64,000 bases of DNA. Source: Isoetes taiwanensis. Its lineage: Eukaryota; Streptophyta; Lycopodiopsida; Isoetales; Isoetaceae. The translations under genes were made by a program, and so were the position numbers. The stretch lies in assembly GCA_021234155.1 (NCBI GenBank), contig JAJEKV010000822.1, positions 1 to 64,000 of the forward strand. The letters run 5' to 3'. Under the pieces are notes generated by a model. It was not told the origin of the DNA. It ran no database searches and worked only from the letters and a program-made list of their open reading frames with translations. Below are positions 47,431 through 60,700 of this stretch, one piece after another; positions within the stretch are counted from its first letter, which is position 1, and the number at the start of each line of letters is the position of its first letter.

Positions 47431-47649
47431 ACCGAGTGGCAAGAACCTATAGTTACAGAAATCTCGAGAGAAAGTCTTCGAGATGTTTCGGCAAAAAATA
47501 TCTTTGAGATATCTGATTTCTTCAAGCCCCGATTGCTCTGCTCTGTTCGATAACCCATTCATACTCGATCCACTCCTCTCGCCAGAGTTAAGCTTGGGAT
47601 CTTGTGTTTTTGTCAAAAATCGTCGATCTGTTTTTCTTAGATCTTGGAG

Positions 47650-47768
47650 ATGGCGGAAGGGTGAAGGCCACGCCATTGGTATCGATCTTGGTACTACCTA
47701 TTCTTGCGTCCGAGTTTGGCGCATGATCGTGTTGGAGATCATCGCAAGTGACAAGGGTAACAGTTAGG
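47650..47768 (+). pseudogene. cytosolic HSP70, 5' exon fragment
   Basis: From ATG 47650 the reading [19 protein letters not shown] and CV, then VW and EIIASDKGN, is the N-terminus of plant cytosolic HSP70/HSC70 (ATP-binding loop [14 protein letters not shown]). Only about 40 residues are present; the next family block (TPSYVAFTD.ERLIGDAAKN) is not found, although ASVAF remains in another frame. Three departures from the family lie at CAG-like points: TGGCGCATGATCGTG where WQHDRV is expected, GACAAGGG where DQG is expected, and a frame change after GGG at codon 4. About 200 bp upstream resembles a 5' UTR. It is a captured promoter-proximal fragment in the sense orientation of unit 4. Confidence 0.85.
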
Positions 47769-50653
47769 CATCTGTTGCTTTCCGCGGGGCTTCCTATTTC
47801 TTTGATAAATGTCTTCTTAGATTCGGCCCATGTTCATTCCGCCCTAGTATTTTCTTTTTACCGTAGCATTGCACCTCGTATTCAATTGATCCTTCATATG
47901 ATCTACTTCTAAATGTGAGAAACCGAGCATCGCCAAAGACGAGGTCTTTATTTTTTGATTGTCGAACGATTTGCAGAGATAATGCAATGTATTTTTATAA
48001 GTTAAGAATGGTTTGTTTTATGAAAGGGCAAATGCCGGACATGATTCTTAAGCTTGTGTTGCGTGTAATTAATTGCCGAGAGGGCTTTTGGTTGATGCAT
48101 GCTTTTATGCATGAAGAACCACAAAGCAGTCCCTTATTGAATCGATTTCGGCGCTTTTCCTTTTGGATTTGCATTCCATCTATGTCGGATTTGGCGATAT
48201 TTTGGAGCTACCCTTCGCATGATGCCGGTGGTGCTTATGCCTTGGTTCAAAGATCACTTACGACCTCTCCTTCTTTTATTCTCATTATTCATTCATGTAC
48301 CATGATTGGCGCATATACCATGTGGTAAGCTTTTTTGTTGATCTAACAAGGCAAATGCTTAAGCTTGCAAATCAGCTATACATGTTCGCTTTCTATTTGT
48401 CCCCTTTGAAAACAAAGATATGGTTAACCCAAGAAGTCTGCGATTTTGCTTCGGATCTTCTGGTGGATCTGAAGACCGTTCTACAAGTTGACAATGGTTT
48501 CCTTCTTGGGCATTGGTTAGAGAATGCGGGCGGTAGCAACGCCTCAAAACGAAATGGAACGGTATTTAGTTTTCCGTAATGTTTATTGCATTTTTGTCCC
48601 TTCGATTTGTTCAATTGTTTGGTAATTCGCCTCCAATCGCGGATCCAAGTTTGCATTTCCGCATATTGTGCTAACTCGGTATTTACCCTTTTGCGTGCAA
48701 AATCCTTCCGGGTTCAACGGGTGGTAATTTGAAGGCCAAATGCACGCCGTTACATGCGAATGCGGTGATCATGTACTATTTGTTTCATCAATAAAAGATT
48801 TGTTTTGTCAATAAGGGGGTCGATGCACATAATGGGTCGTGGTATTATCTTCTTGATTATTTGCGATTACGTCAAAAATCCAGCTTCAAGCTTGTTAGAA
48901 TCGTAAGCATGAGCGTGTCGAAGTGCTAATACCGTGGCTACATGGATTTCATGTTCACCCTTCAGAGACACGTCAAAGGTATGCCTTTCTAATCGGTTAA
49001 AACTCAACTTCTAATCTTGAGAGCTTAAAGGTAAGGTAATCATTTTGCGGTGTTTTACGTATTGTTGAAAGAGTTTAAAACCGATGGCGTTGGTTAGAAC
49101 TTTGACAATGCTTATGAGGATGCACAAAAATGAAAATAAGGCAATATATGTTTACACTCCATATCTCCTTCATATCGCTCATGCTAGAGGAGATAATTAT
49201 GCGGTAATTGTATCACGCTAAAATAAGTATCCGAAATTGACTTGATGTTGCTTACCCAAACAATGTAGATTTAAGAATAACAACAGAAGGGTGCGAGGAA
49301 GGCACTATTTAAATCTTTATGCATGTGTGTTCTGTTCAATTAGTTTAATTATTTGGAGAATCTTTTAGTTAGGTATTTTTATCATTATTATTCCTGTAAT
49401 TTGATAATTGTATTTTTACAAGAACATTTTTTTCTAGATTCGACTTTGGGATTACTTTGAGGGCGTTTTTTGGATACTTTGATGTGGCAAACGGGTCGCA
49501 ATCCTGTTGTGTCCACTTTTCCCGCATGTATGTCTTGCTATCTTTTTTTCTCCATTTTTTGTTGTGAAGCTTATTTGGACTAATGGAATGAGGCAACGGG
49601 TGGCCTTGTTGGTGGAGTTCATTATGTCTAGAGTCCCATGCGATTTAGGCATTGCTACAAGCCGGATGGAACATATCTTGTTGCAAAGAAATCATTGGGG
49701 GTACATATTCTATCCCTGGAAAAAAAAGTGGTCTTTTATTTTATTGTTGGAAACTTGGGTTGTAGGTGGACTATGTAGTTCGCCTCCAATGTAATTCATT
49801 CTCCTTCGATTTTCAATTCTTTTAAGTGGAAGTGAAACCGAATGGACACTTCTCCCCTCACCGTCTTTAGAAATGAATGGAGCCACAGGGCTGTCTCTTT
49901 TCGTATGAAGCTTTTTCTAGTCTCATTTTGGATGTGAGCATCGGACCCAACAAAAATATGGCCGCTTTTAAGTAGTGTATCGTTATCATCTTGTGTTTCT
50001 TTGCCAATTCGGAGAATTTAACTGCTTTCACCTTCTTTGTGAAATCATCTTGTGTTCTTTGCCAATTCGGAGAATTTAACTATTTTCACACCTTCTTTGT
50101 GAAATCCCCGTATGTATAGCTTTACTATACTTTCGTAGTCTTTGAGCCATTTTTTGAATCTTTGTGGCTATTTTGATTAATTTGAAATGGGCTCGCGCGG
50201 GTTTTATGGAGTTACGCTACTTGATGTGATATTGGAACAAAGAAACTATGTTTATGAATGTAATATTTCTTCACACTAAGATGATGCATGGTTCTCCAGA
50301 CAATTATTTTAGAAGAACAGTTGGTCATTATCTTCCTCACCATCTTATACTCTAATAATGAATGAAAAATTGTTTCACCATCTTACACTCTAATAATGAA
50401 CGAAAATTTGTTTCATTGTTAATACAACCGAGACAGAGAGAGCCGAGCACTACCATATTTAGCTGTTCTAGAATTCAGGTAGCTACATCGTGGTTTTGAA
50501 TACTAGCGTTGCAATTTTTTAACACTTGCAACCAGCCGTAAATGCATGACCTGACAATTCCACTCAAAACATTTTGCGTCGTTAAATGGCAATCGAAAAT
50601 AATGTTCAAAGATTTGGAATTAATCCAAAACCATTTTGAAACCATTTTGCAAA
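47769..50653. other. no assignable gene; spacer of unit 4
   Basis: No later HSP70 exons were found. Plus-strand frames at 47915-48328 and 48295-48579 are open for about 100 codons without recognised motifs. A 59-bp tandem duplication sits at 49987-50105. Confidence 0.4.
49987..50105. repeat. 59-bp tandem duplication
   Basis: catcttgtgtt(t)ctttgccaa through cttctttgtgaaat is present twice with an offset of 59 bp. Confidence 0.9.
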
Positions 50654-51739
50654 CTAAAATAATGTTGAAAGATTTGCAATTAACATAAAATCATTTTGCT
50701 TTGGGCCTTGGTTGGCAGTCTTTGATTGGCTCAGCAATATAAAAAGGAGCAAAATACCCTTCTTGCTTCCAGAAGAATGGTGCTTACTGGATCTAGCATG
50801 AGGGTGGCAGCCGCCAGAAAGGCCACAGTAACCTCTCAGCCTCTCAATTGTATACCTTTGTCCTTTAGGGGAAGATTTTAACATGAGTGGATGCAAGAAG
50901 CGTTGCAACTCTAAGCTATTGATCAGGTCTTGAAGGGCGCCTGCAATTTGATAGCTCATTGAGTTGTGCAACCGTTTAACACTAGCCCAATGAGTCATAT
51001 GTTGAAGGGTTTTCAATAGCTGTAGAGTTTTGGATTGCGAATAACAAAGTTTTAACGGTGGATGCCATCGCAATGCGAGGTGTTGAATGAAAACCTTTTT
51101 CTCTTGCTTCTCAATCCCATTATGCAAGTTAATCCAAGGCAAAAGAGTCATATGGTCCTTCATATGCTCCCTTATCCTAGCCCTTTGACTAGGTTGCACA
51201 GTCTTATCAAGAGTCTCCTTCAACTTAGCACATAAATTGCACTTTGCAAAGTTGTTTGAAGTTGCTATGGTGACATGATTGAAATGCTTCTTCCATAACC
51301 TACTAAAGCTAGGTTGGGATATTGGAAGAATTCCCAATTCTCGAAGTAGGGAATTCACTTCTTCCAAAATACTCTTTTGAGTACAATGTGATGGCAACGG
51401 GGGTTCGCACAACCTGCCAAGCCAACTTCAAGTAAAGTGGTAAGTGGTCTGAGTCGATCTCTTCATCCCTATTAGTTGTTCCCACTGAAGTGCTTGACGA
51501 CATGCATATCCTGCTGGGCACCAAACACATAGTCCACCACACTAGATCCTCCCCTGGTTTTCTCGTCTACTACAAGTGCTCTTGTGGATGGGCCCGGCGT
51601 GCATATACCTACTTTTAAATGTATTATCATTGCATAAAGTAGGTCCAAATTGTTGTAATTCGTTGCGGATGAACAAGAGGTACATTATTCTTTCTTCAAA
51701 AGGGAGCCAATTTAGTAGCATATCCTTGTTATCCACCAT
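50654..51739 (-). pseudogene. transposon-type protein of a widespread unnamed family (decayed)
   Basis: Three minus-strand frames follow one another: 51739-51542, 51542-51309 and the 252-aa frame 51412-50654. The last reads VNSLLRELGILPISQPSFSR, LWKKHFNHVTIATSNNFAKC, NLCAKLKETLDKTVQPSQRA, with the pattern 'S...F.R.W...F..V......F.KC..C..LK..L........R......H'. From memory this pattern occurs in large multicopy families of transposon-like proteins in mosses, ferns, oomycetes and cnidarians, and usually precedes an acidic (DGMDQ-type) core. The expected acidic core around 51060-51110 is not clear here. Frame shifts and the absence of any host-gene signature point to a dead copy nested in unit 4. 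Confidence 0.45.
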
Positions 51740-54700
51740 TCACTCAATTCAACTAACAAAATTTTCTTAAGATGGGTTTTATGATTTTGAACCTGGATAT
51801 TTTGCATCCAACTCCAAAAAAATGTTGCATGATAATGGAGTTGAAACCTAGAGTTTTGGCATCCAACTTCTATGCTATTTTTGAATTATGCAAATCCTTT
51901 GGAGGTGAAGAGCTTCAAAATCATTCACAAAACCAAATAACTAAATAGATCGAGATGAAAATGGAAAAACCTTTCATTCAGGGATATTAAAAGAAGTTAT
52001 TTAGGGGAAGCCCTTTTAGCAGAGTAAAATCCTTTGTTTAACATTTTCAATTGAAGAAATTATTTAGGGAAGTTCTTTAAGCATATGGGATTCAATCATG
52101 CATAAAGTTTTGGCATTAAACACCTATTGGGATATTATGAATATAAGTGTGAGACCACACCAATTCAATTATAACATCAACCCCAAAAACAAAAAGGAAG
52201 AATTGTTTACTTAAATCTATATAATGTTTGAATGCTTTATTATGTGCAACAGTATTACGTTTAGGGCCTATTATATTAATACGGAGATGTACAGAGTGTA
52301 TGTGCAATGCTTTATTTTGTAGGCATTGGTGCCTTGCTATCTAATTTGGTCATTGACAACTTATCTCGACAATATGTCAAACACTTAAAAAATATAAGTA
52401 CAATGTCACGTCCATATTATGCAAAATCCAAATGGGAGAATACAAATAGCAAGTCGTATCATGAAGACATCCTACCAGGCTCTTCCTGCCCAAAGGTAAA
52501 GTTTTTTGTAGGTGTAAGATATCTAGCAATCAATGCGTATTTAAATGGCAAATGGAAATCATATAATACTTATTGTATATATTCATACGCTTGTTGGGGA
52601 CCCTTATCTACGATATGAAACAATTGGGATACATTCATAATTTAAGTAGGTTGAAAGTGTGTGTGGATGCATTTTCGCTAAGATTGTCTAACATATACAC
52701 TTATGCTACCATCATTTAATTGTGGAAGAAAACTTGCAAAATTCCATGATTTTTCATTGCGACCACTGTCGCTGCATAGAGCAAATATTGTGAAAAAAAA
52801 GAAAATGGTGCAAAACACTGGCCAAAATGCTCCAAATTAGTGGTTACATTGAGGTTTTGGTATGTTAGGTGGAGTCATCATTCGTGTCAAATAGAAGGTA
52901 TCACTTCATATAGTACATGTCAGGAGGTGGGCGAACCTAACTTGGATTCTTGGGTATGGTGGGTGGCAAGGTCTATCAATTAATGACCACAGAAGCGCCA
53001 AAATCTCTTCAAATGTGCAAATTCTTTGCATCATCATCCTCTTCAAGTTTCTTGGGTTTCCTATAGCCAATCTAATTGATCCTTCTTTAGGTGGGAGCGC
53101 CCCAAGAGATTACTAGATGATTTATCTACTATAAAGGTTTTAAAACCATAGTTTCTCTAATTACTATATTAGATGGTACCATGTAATACGTTTGTTTTTA
53201 CTTGCATCTCATCTCTCATCGGGGATGTTAATAGTGATTTCAACTCTACGGTGTTTGGATAAATAGAGTTTTCAACTAGTAAGAGAAATGTTAGAGGCAT
53301 AATCTAGCATACAACCATTTGCTAGCATGCCGTACGCTACCCAATCCACGAATTGAGAAGTCACGGATGGAGAGACAATGGACGAAAAGTTCTCATAAAT
53401 AATGGTGAGCTTTCGACCGCAAAGTTGTAGTAAACAATGGTGGGTTCCCCACCTCTACCCGGTGAACTTCCACTATGATAATGACTTCTTCTAACTAAAC
53501 ATTAGATAGCATGAAAGTGAGCTATCCTAAAACTACGACTTTGCTAGATAGTTTTGGTACATTTGAGTTGTTTGGTTCGATACTCACCAAATTGTCAAAT
53601 TATTCTTGACATTACGCAAATCAATCTTTTATATATTTGACTTTGGTTATTGTATTCCTACAATTTACAAAAGCGAAGATGGGAATAACTCTTAAATTTG
53701 AGGGCGTGGACTTCAAACGGACATAACCCTCATATTGCACACAGTGAAGAAAGAGAAGACTAGCCACACTTAGCCACACTTATCGATCATAGTTTGGGAA
53801 TTTGGTAAGTGAAAATCACGGTAATTGTTTCCTGAGAGGGCTTTTACAATTTTACCGGCGTGGGCGTGAATTCTATAGCACCATAGAGTAGGGATTATTT
53901 GTTGAAGTTAAAAACATGTTTGGCATTTAAAAGTGGTAATATTTCGATTATGGCGGTTATTAGTAATGAAGACATATCAAAAGATATATCTTGTTCTATT
54001 TAGGTGCTACCTATCCTCCCCACTAAGAAAAGCATGTGATTGTTAAAGACGAAAGATGCTTTTCAAGTGTGTGCACTACCAAGGCTTAAGCGATTGGACA
54101 CTAATTTATATGGTTTTATGATTGTTGGGCATATACAATTCTTCTTTTTTTTTAAAAAATTGTGAAGGAAGACCCGACTGTCGAGCGGGGCATCTGAATA
54201 AACTCAATGCATACAAATAAACTCAATGTCTGATATTTGTGCACATTATTATTGGTTTTTGTGAGCCCGGTATATTCAATTTCAATATTTTCAATCGATT
54301 AATGCAATAAGGTGTACACAATGGTTCAGCTTCAATTGGAAGAATTGAAGTTTAGAACCTTAGAACCTAATTCCAACCTTTTTTCCAACGGCTTGGTGAT
54401 GCCCGCACACGCCTAATCTTGCCCCAATTTTTCTGGGGCACAAGGCCCCTTCCACGAAAATTACCTGGTACATTATATCACCATCCCTATATACATTTAG
54501 CATAGCTATTTCTTATAAAATCTTTCCTTTTTAGTTTAATTCAAATTTAACTTCGATATTTTCATTGACCATGCCTGGTAACTTCAACTTTCAACTTTCT
54601 TGACAAACTCTTCATCAAGAACTTTTTCTAATGTATTGCCTTCCATACGCAAATATTCTCTGATTGCATCTAAATTTAAGATTCAAAAAATGAAGGCAAA

Positions 54701-56250
54701 AGCGATAATCCCCTTAGTGTGATCTTTATTTAGTGGGGATTTCGATGGAGATACACTTCATTTAGTAATTTTCCAAATGGGACCATGTATCAAATGTGGT
54801 CCCATTTAACAATATCTCAAATGATGATGTGGAGTCAATGAGAATTATCAATTCCAGCAATTTTGAAGTTTCCAAAGAGAGGACCATTATAGACTGAGAA
54901 ACAAGCTTTGAGCATGGTGCTTTCCACGTCATTGAATCATTCTTATTCTATGGACAAAGAGGTTTTAATAAACAGATGTAAACTTGTGACTTCTAAAAGC
55001 TTTAACGAACAATATTGAGCTTCATTGAATATGACAATTGTTGAGACGTAGGTGGCACGTGAGAATCTTTGAGACATATGAACAAAAAATAACACAAGGA
55101 CCAAGTAGCAACTGGAAATGAGTGAACATTTTGAACAACCTTTTGTGGCAATGTATAATTGTAATGATTAAGATTAATATCATTTCCTTGCTTTCGTATG
55201 CTTCTCTTGACATGTTCTATAAATTGTTTAAACGTGTTTATGTGATTTAGTAGGACTGGAGGAATTAAGTGAACACTTGCACCCTATGGATTCAATTGGA
55301 GTCGACTAGAAAAGTTGAACATTGTGACTACCAACTTTTAAAGAAAATTTAATTAAACATCAAGAAATTGTCAACCGACTAGAAAAGTTGAACATTGTGA
55401 CTACCAACTTTTAAGAAAAATTTAATTAAACATCAAGAAATTGTCAGCGAAAAAAAAATATATATGAACTTGCCAAAATTCGTAAGATAGAAACAATTAT
55501 GAATTAGGTCATTTTGAACTTTATAAGCTTGCACCACACATTGCTTAAGATTGCCATAGATTTTAGCAAGTCACTTTTGTAAATTAGATGACACATTCTC
55601 CTCTTAGACCTTTGCACTATTCACGGTCTATAACGCTTACATTCCACGGAAGAATTTTTGATTCGCATGGCTTTACATTGTTAAAAAAACATGGTTTATT
55701 TTGTTAAAAATTACGGACATCTACACTAGGCGATTTTAAGCCATATTGCATTTTTCGATTATTTTTTAGAAGTGGCATCCCAAAAATAACATCTACGCAT
55801 ACACCTAAGATTTACACCCCTAAGTAATTTGCTCCATATGGGTTTAATTGAATAAGATTAAAAAACTTCAAACACGTAAATTGAACTTCTAAGAAAATTT
55901 AATGTAACCTCGGCTGGAACCCATACATATGTGACTTAACTTTGCGACCTATTTGTATCCTTAATGCTAACTCATTACGCGGATTGTGATATTTCCAATC
56001 ATATGGATTGGAAGCCCAACTTTCACTTGGAAATAAAAGTTTTTGAAAGTGCCATTATAAGTGTATTGCATGATGTGCTCTAATTTACGCAATTTAGGCG
56101 ATTATAAACATTGGTCAATGTTGATAGTAGAGCTATGCAACTTGGTTCTTCACGAAGGTGTAAGGTGCCATGGTATAACCCTCCCCACATAGGCATAGCT
56201 GGGGACGAGAGGGATAGATGTTCATTAGCCATGACTGAGAGGTATTAATA
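51740..56250. other. no assignable gene; AT-rich repeat DNA
   Basis: The one frame of note, 52307-52618 on the plus strand (SRPYYAKSKWENTNSKSYHE), has no known motif. 53400-53520 repeats text of the block upstream of R4 (gataatgacttcttctaact), suggesting an older, truncated copy. A 73-bp tandem duplication lies at 55303-55448. A GCCCCA/TGGGGC hairpin near 54420-54440 is not followed by CTRR. Confidence 0.4.
55303..55448. repeat. 73-bp tandem duplication
   Basis: cgactagaaaagttgaacat .. caagaaattgtca occurs at 55303 and 55376, nearly identical. Confidence 0.95.
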
Positions 56251-56254
56251 AACA

Positions 56255-57110
56255 ATGGTGACCTTCATTGAATAACTATTATGCGAGGAATTGAGTTTAA
56301 ATGTTTGCGGCCACTAAAGACATACTGAACTTTACGCATTGATTTGCTTAATCACGAACTTTATTCCTCAATATTCATCAGCCGTTTGATAAACCCATTG
56401 ACAGTACAATGACTTGTATATATATACAATTATATTGGGTGCCACAAATGATGTAGAGTCTCAAATGGTGTAGAGATTATGCCACAAATTTTTGGTAGAG
56501 ATTGATCTCGGGTCATCATCTCGAGATGGGCCGGTCCGGTGGCAGCACCTCGTATCACCCCAAGCAACCCCTTTTGGTAGAGATTGAGGTGTCGCCGCCG
56601 TGGCCGTTGAATGTGCGAGATCGACGGCCCAGATGTTGCCACCCTTATTTTGGGCTTTTGGTCTAGGCCGTCGGATCAAGGGGGAGACAAAATCATAGCC
56701 ATTGATCTTTTTGGAGAAACTACAAGGAAGGTGCAATTTTGGGGGCATTTAATCTAGGCCCTTCAAATTAGGGCATCCTAATCTAGGCCAGATTATTTAC
56801 AAATCGACCATTATTAATTTCATTAATGGCCCCCTTATTTTGGGGTTTTTATTCTGAGCCATTGGGCTCTTTAGATTCGATCTTAACCACGGTTAATCGC
56901 CATCAAAATTTAATGCCCCCCCAATGCAACCACGTCTATGAAGTGTAATAAATGCCCTTGCATGAGGTGGCAGCCGTAACATTAGAAAGGGTAACATTTT
57001 TTCCAACGCCATTTCCCAGCTCAAGGTCATCAGCGGAGCACAAGCACCGGGGCATGGCAACGAGTGCTTCCATTTTCAAACCTGCAAATTAGAATATATT
57101 TCTCAACCGA
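56255..57110 (+). mobile_element. repeat module R5 with upstream block, start of unit 5
   Basis: The upstream block (ttcattgaataactattatg, gataaacccattgacagtac) runs into tatatatacaattatattgg at about 56416. The shared gtgccacaaatgatgtagag, the gatctc segment, gcacctcgtatcacccc, and the long 'gatctaggcc...' modular text to about 57110 follow. Over at least 690 bp it matches R6 (63297 to the right edge) far more closely than any other copy, so R5 and R6 are the youngest pair. Unit 5 spans about 6.9 kb. Confidence 0.55.
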
Positions 57111-57608
57111 AATTCTAGCTTTTCCCATTTGGGTAAATTCTAGCTTAAATTATTCTGTCTTGATTTCAAACTTCCCTGTTCCTTGCCATGCGGCCATCTA
57201 CTTTCGTTAGAAAGTTCGAATTTTTCTTCTTTCTTCCTTCTGGCGTCTTACTTCACCGGACTGTATGATGGAGCCAGCTATGTTCTGTTCTAAAACGTAA
57301 ACTGCAGTTAAGCATTTGTTGATTTTTGTTTGTCTTCATTTTCTATCGTAGCTCACTGCCACCGGGTTCAATTCCTGGTCATTTTCTTTTGGATCATTCA
57401 CTGATTTTGGCATGTCGGTGGTCCTTAGTCAAACAGGGAGCTCGATTAAGATATCCGCCTCTGTATCTGCTTTTCATTCTTTGACTGATGCATGGACTAG
57501 GGGATTGAAGCGACCCCTGCTTGGGAAATAGGTTGGCATCTTCTAATCGATCTGCACCATGGTTAAATGTTCAATTAAAGCCTTTCTTGAACTCAGATAC
57601 GACTCAAA
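57111..57608. other. intron- or UTR-like spacer of unit 5
   Basis: No open frame with a motif; the text is T-rich and mildly GC-depleted, like plant intron or 5' UTR sequence upstream of the folylpolyglutamate synthase exon. Confidence 0.3.
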
Positions 57609-57760
57609 ATTGCTTCGCCAGTTGATAGGAATTTAAAGCTAGGATTGTCCGGCGACCATCAGTATATGAATGCAGGTCTAGCTGTTGAACTATGTAACTC
57701 CTGGGCAAAACGAAGAAGGAAACAACAGCATATTCATATGGTGGAAAGTGTTGGTAGTCG
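57609..57760 (+). pseudogene. folylpolyglutamate synthase (FPGS) exon fragment
   Basis: FPGS adds glutamate residues to folates. One frame reads ASPVDRNLKLGLSGDHQYMN directly followed by AGLAVELCNSWAKRRRKQQH. The GL.G.HQ..NA.LAV.LC..W block is a strong signature of the FPGS/folC family, lying at the end of the ATPase domain. No P-loop exon upstream and no LDGAH block downstream were recognised. A single sense-oriented exon in unit 5 is therefore all that can be supported; the right exon edge is approximate. Confidence 0.75.
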
Positions 57761-60700
57761 CTGGGTTGTGAATTGTTTCATTCATGTCATGGTTCATGTT
57801 CTATCGTATTTGAGGCTGATGAGAACTACCTTTTTTCTTCATCTAGGCAACAGAGAGGCAGTCTACCAGAACCTTATATTAAGGGCTTATTAAATATACA
57901 ACTATTGGGCGGGGGCACAAATCGTAAATGAGCTTGAGCAATTTGTTGAAGATTGAACGAGCAAGGATGCTTGAAAAGATGGCCATCTTTTCTTAATTAT
58001 TCCGGCGCCTCTCTATTCCCCTTTCGAGCTATGGCAGAGGTGCTTGAGCGGCGCCATGGCCCCCGAGGTTATCTGCTTTGTTTAGGTTCTCTAGAATTGA
58101 ATATTTCATGAACATAAGATACATTTATCATGCTGACATGCTATTTTCTGCCACTAAATTTGTTCCAGAAGAGTTATGCCAGGGGTCTTAGCCGCCAAAT
58201 ATTCAATACAAGTAATCCGCCCATTCGAATCCGAGCTTTAATCTATGAAATCAGGTAATACTTACATGTTATTGGTCCTCTATCGCAGTGATACAGAAGA
58301 ATCATGGCAGGCTCTTCCGATTCACTGCACCATAATCCAAGCAGTTCGGCTCTTGAGCTCTTTCAAGTTCTAAACTTTACCATGTTTACTAAGTTTTTGG
58401 TAAGTAACCCATATGGTTTGCTCCCAATTCTTTATTAGCAACAAACAACGACTTGTGTTTGAGATTTTGCAGATTAAGATGCCTTAGTTTTGTTTTTCCA
58501 TTAGTTCAGTTTATATGATTTGTTCCTGTCAATGTGGGTCCTATTCCATGTTGTCTTTCCATGTCCTAGCTTCATCTAGTGTTCACTCTGTGCCTTGAAT
58601 TCCTAACAGGAAGCCATGTTCTACATAAACATTCTTTGCACAGCACAAGTTAGTATTGGTATCACATTGTTTAATTCATGTTATATATTTTTCTTTAATG
58701 TTGTTAAGATTTGGTTATATTCTATGCATGATTTCATGAAATTTCAAACAGACAAAAGTTTCTCCCCATTTCAAATCTATAAGGTTGTCGATCAATTTTG
58801 AGTGCATGTATATTATGAGAATTTAGAATTTGGCTACAATATGGTTATGCATTCAAGAGCTTACGATTCCGAGCATTTACATATTTTGATCCCCTTCTTC
58901 TATGCAAGTTAGCATCAGCTATTTAAAAATTGCGAATAAGATTCAGATGGGACATGTCTTGCACTGCAGTTCTATCTACTGAGCATATGAGTTTTATCTT
59001 GCATTAAGCTTCCATGGTTCTATGTATAAGCTCCTTACCATGTTATTCTGTTTGGGCAGGGTATTTATGACAACGGCAGCATTAGACATCTCTGATTGCA
59101 GCATAATGAAAAGTCCCTACAGTCCTTTAGCCCATTCTTCTGTTCTGCTGCAAGTTAAGATAGCAGGGGCATTTTTGTGCTTGGGTCAGGAAAGATTTGT
59201 TCTTGAGCAAGACTCTGTCATGCTTATAAAGCCAACCTATAAAGCCAACCGGACTGTACCTTTAGTTCATTAGACAGATTGTTTCTTATGGGACAGGGTT
59301 AACTTGGAGCCTTCACCATTGGGACAATCTGGACAACTCTATTCTGAAAGATATGGTTATCTTCTCGAGCTCTGTTTTGCCATTAACTCCAATGATATGC
59401 AGTGCCGTTGAAAACCATACTGCTTATAAAACCTCTTATAAAACCCAGGCCCTGGTTTTTCCATATGCAGGCCCTGGTCTGGGAACATTTGAACTCCAGA
59501 GCTAAGCCGATAATATTTCTTGTTGCGGCCTGTATTTGAATTTCAACTTTGATGCTTGTTTTAGCTCTAAAATGTTTGATTTTAGCTCTCCTTGATTTCC
59601 GTCCCTTTCTTCAAAGAGACTTCTCTGATTTGAATATATGCAGGGAACCCTTGGACTGTCCAAGATCCAGGCAACTATTAGCTGCAAAACGGTACACCAC
59701 TTGCAACTTGGATGATATGTTTAAGATCAAAGCAGGAATACGGCAACACTTGCTATTTATTCTCTTATTTTCTTACATGCAACACTTGGAGGTGGAATGA
59801 ATTGAAGAGCCATTCAGGCGGTCCCCGTCAGAAGGTAAAGTTTCCATTTTGTTATGTTAATTCCTTTGTGTTTTTATGATTAGCCTTCTTTCCCTTTTGC
59901 TCTTTGTTTTGGGCTGAAAACTGCTGTTGATATTTAGACCAGATTAAGAGTTTCTTCGTGTGGTCTTTCATGTGAGATTTTATTTGCTGTGGTTCGATAC
60001 AGGTTTATGAAGAATTTAAGAATGCTAAACTTTCTTGTGGCAAACATTTGCTAGCAGCAAATATGGCAGTCATCAAATGATGGCTATCGAGCATGTTGGC
60101 TGTGTGTTCTCAGGCATGTATTACCTTTGAAAACACTTTGACTTTTTGCTCATGCTCTGTGGCAAATCTTTTATCCTTCCTCCTGCTATGATTTTTTAGG
60201 ATCTGTTTTTGCAAGGTCTTGGGACTATATCTGCGTTTGCTTAAATAATGATAAACATTACTTTTACAAAGAGCAGGATGTCATGCTCAAGGTAGTTACT
60301 GCGTTTTTAGACAATACGTCTTATACATGTATGTTTGTTTCTATTCAGGGGTTTCTTTGAGCTATTGATCCAATAACATGAAATTAAATCAAGAAGATGG
60401 CTGCAGCAAGCAGGTTCCAACTATTGATATATACGATTCTGTTGGCAGAGCTTTTTAAGGCATACACGATTTATTTGTTAAGACCTGTATGTAGCTAAGT
60501 TATGTATTTTGAGATCTCTACTAGAGGTAACAAAATCCATATTATTTCAACTTATAAAATGGCAGTTGTTTGCTTCCCAAGCTTATTATTTACATACTGG
60601 GGTTTAGGAAGTTATTTTGGTGCATCTATGCTTGACATCATACAGATGCGATGATGATGTGATTTAGATGCCAATGTGGTTTATATCCAGCAAGGTATTC

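Noticed and set aside
47450-47500. Heat-shock elements upstream of the HSP70 exon (gaaatctcgagagaaagtcttc)
   Set aside because: Spacing of the nGAAn units is irregular and no TATA box can be placed with confidence.
54415-54445. Hairpin GCCCCAatttttcTGGGGC as a Helitron 3' end
   Set aside because: No CTRR follows at the required distance.
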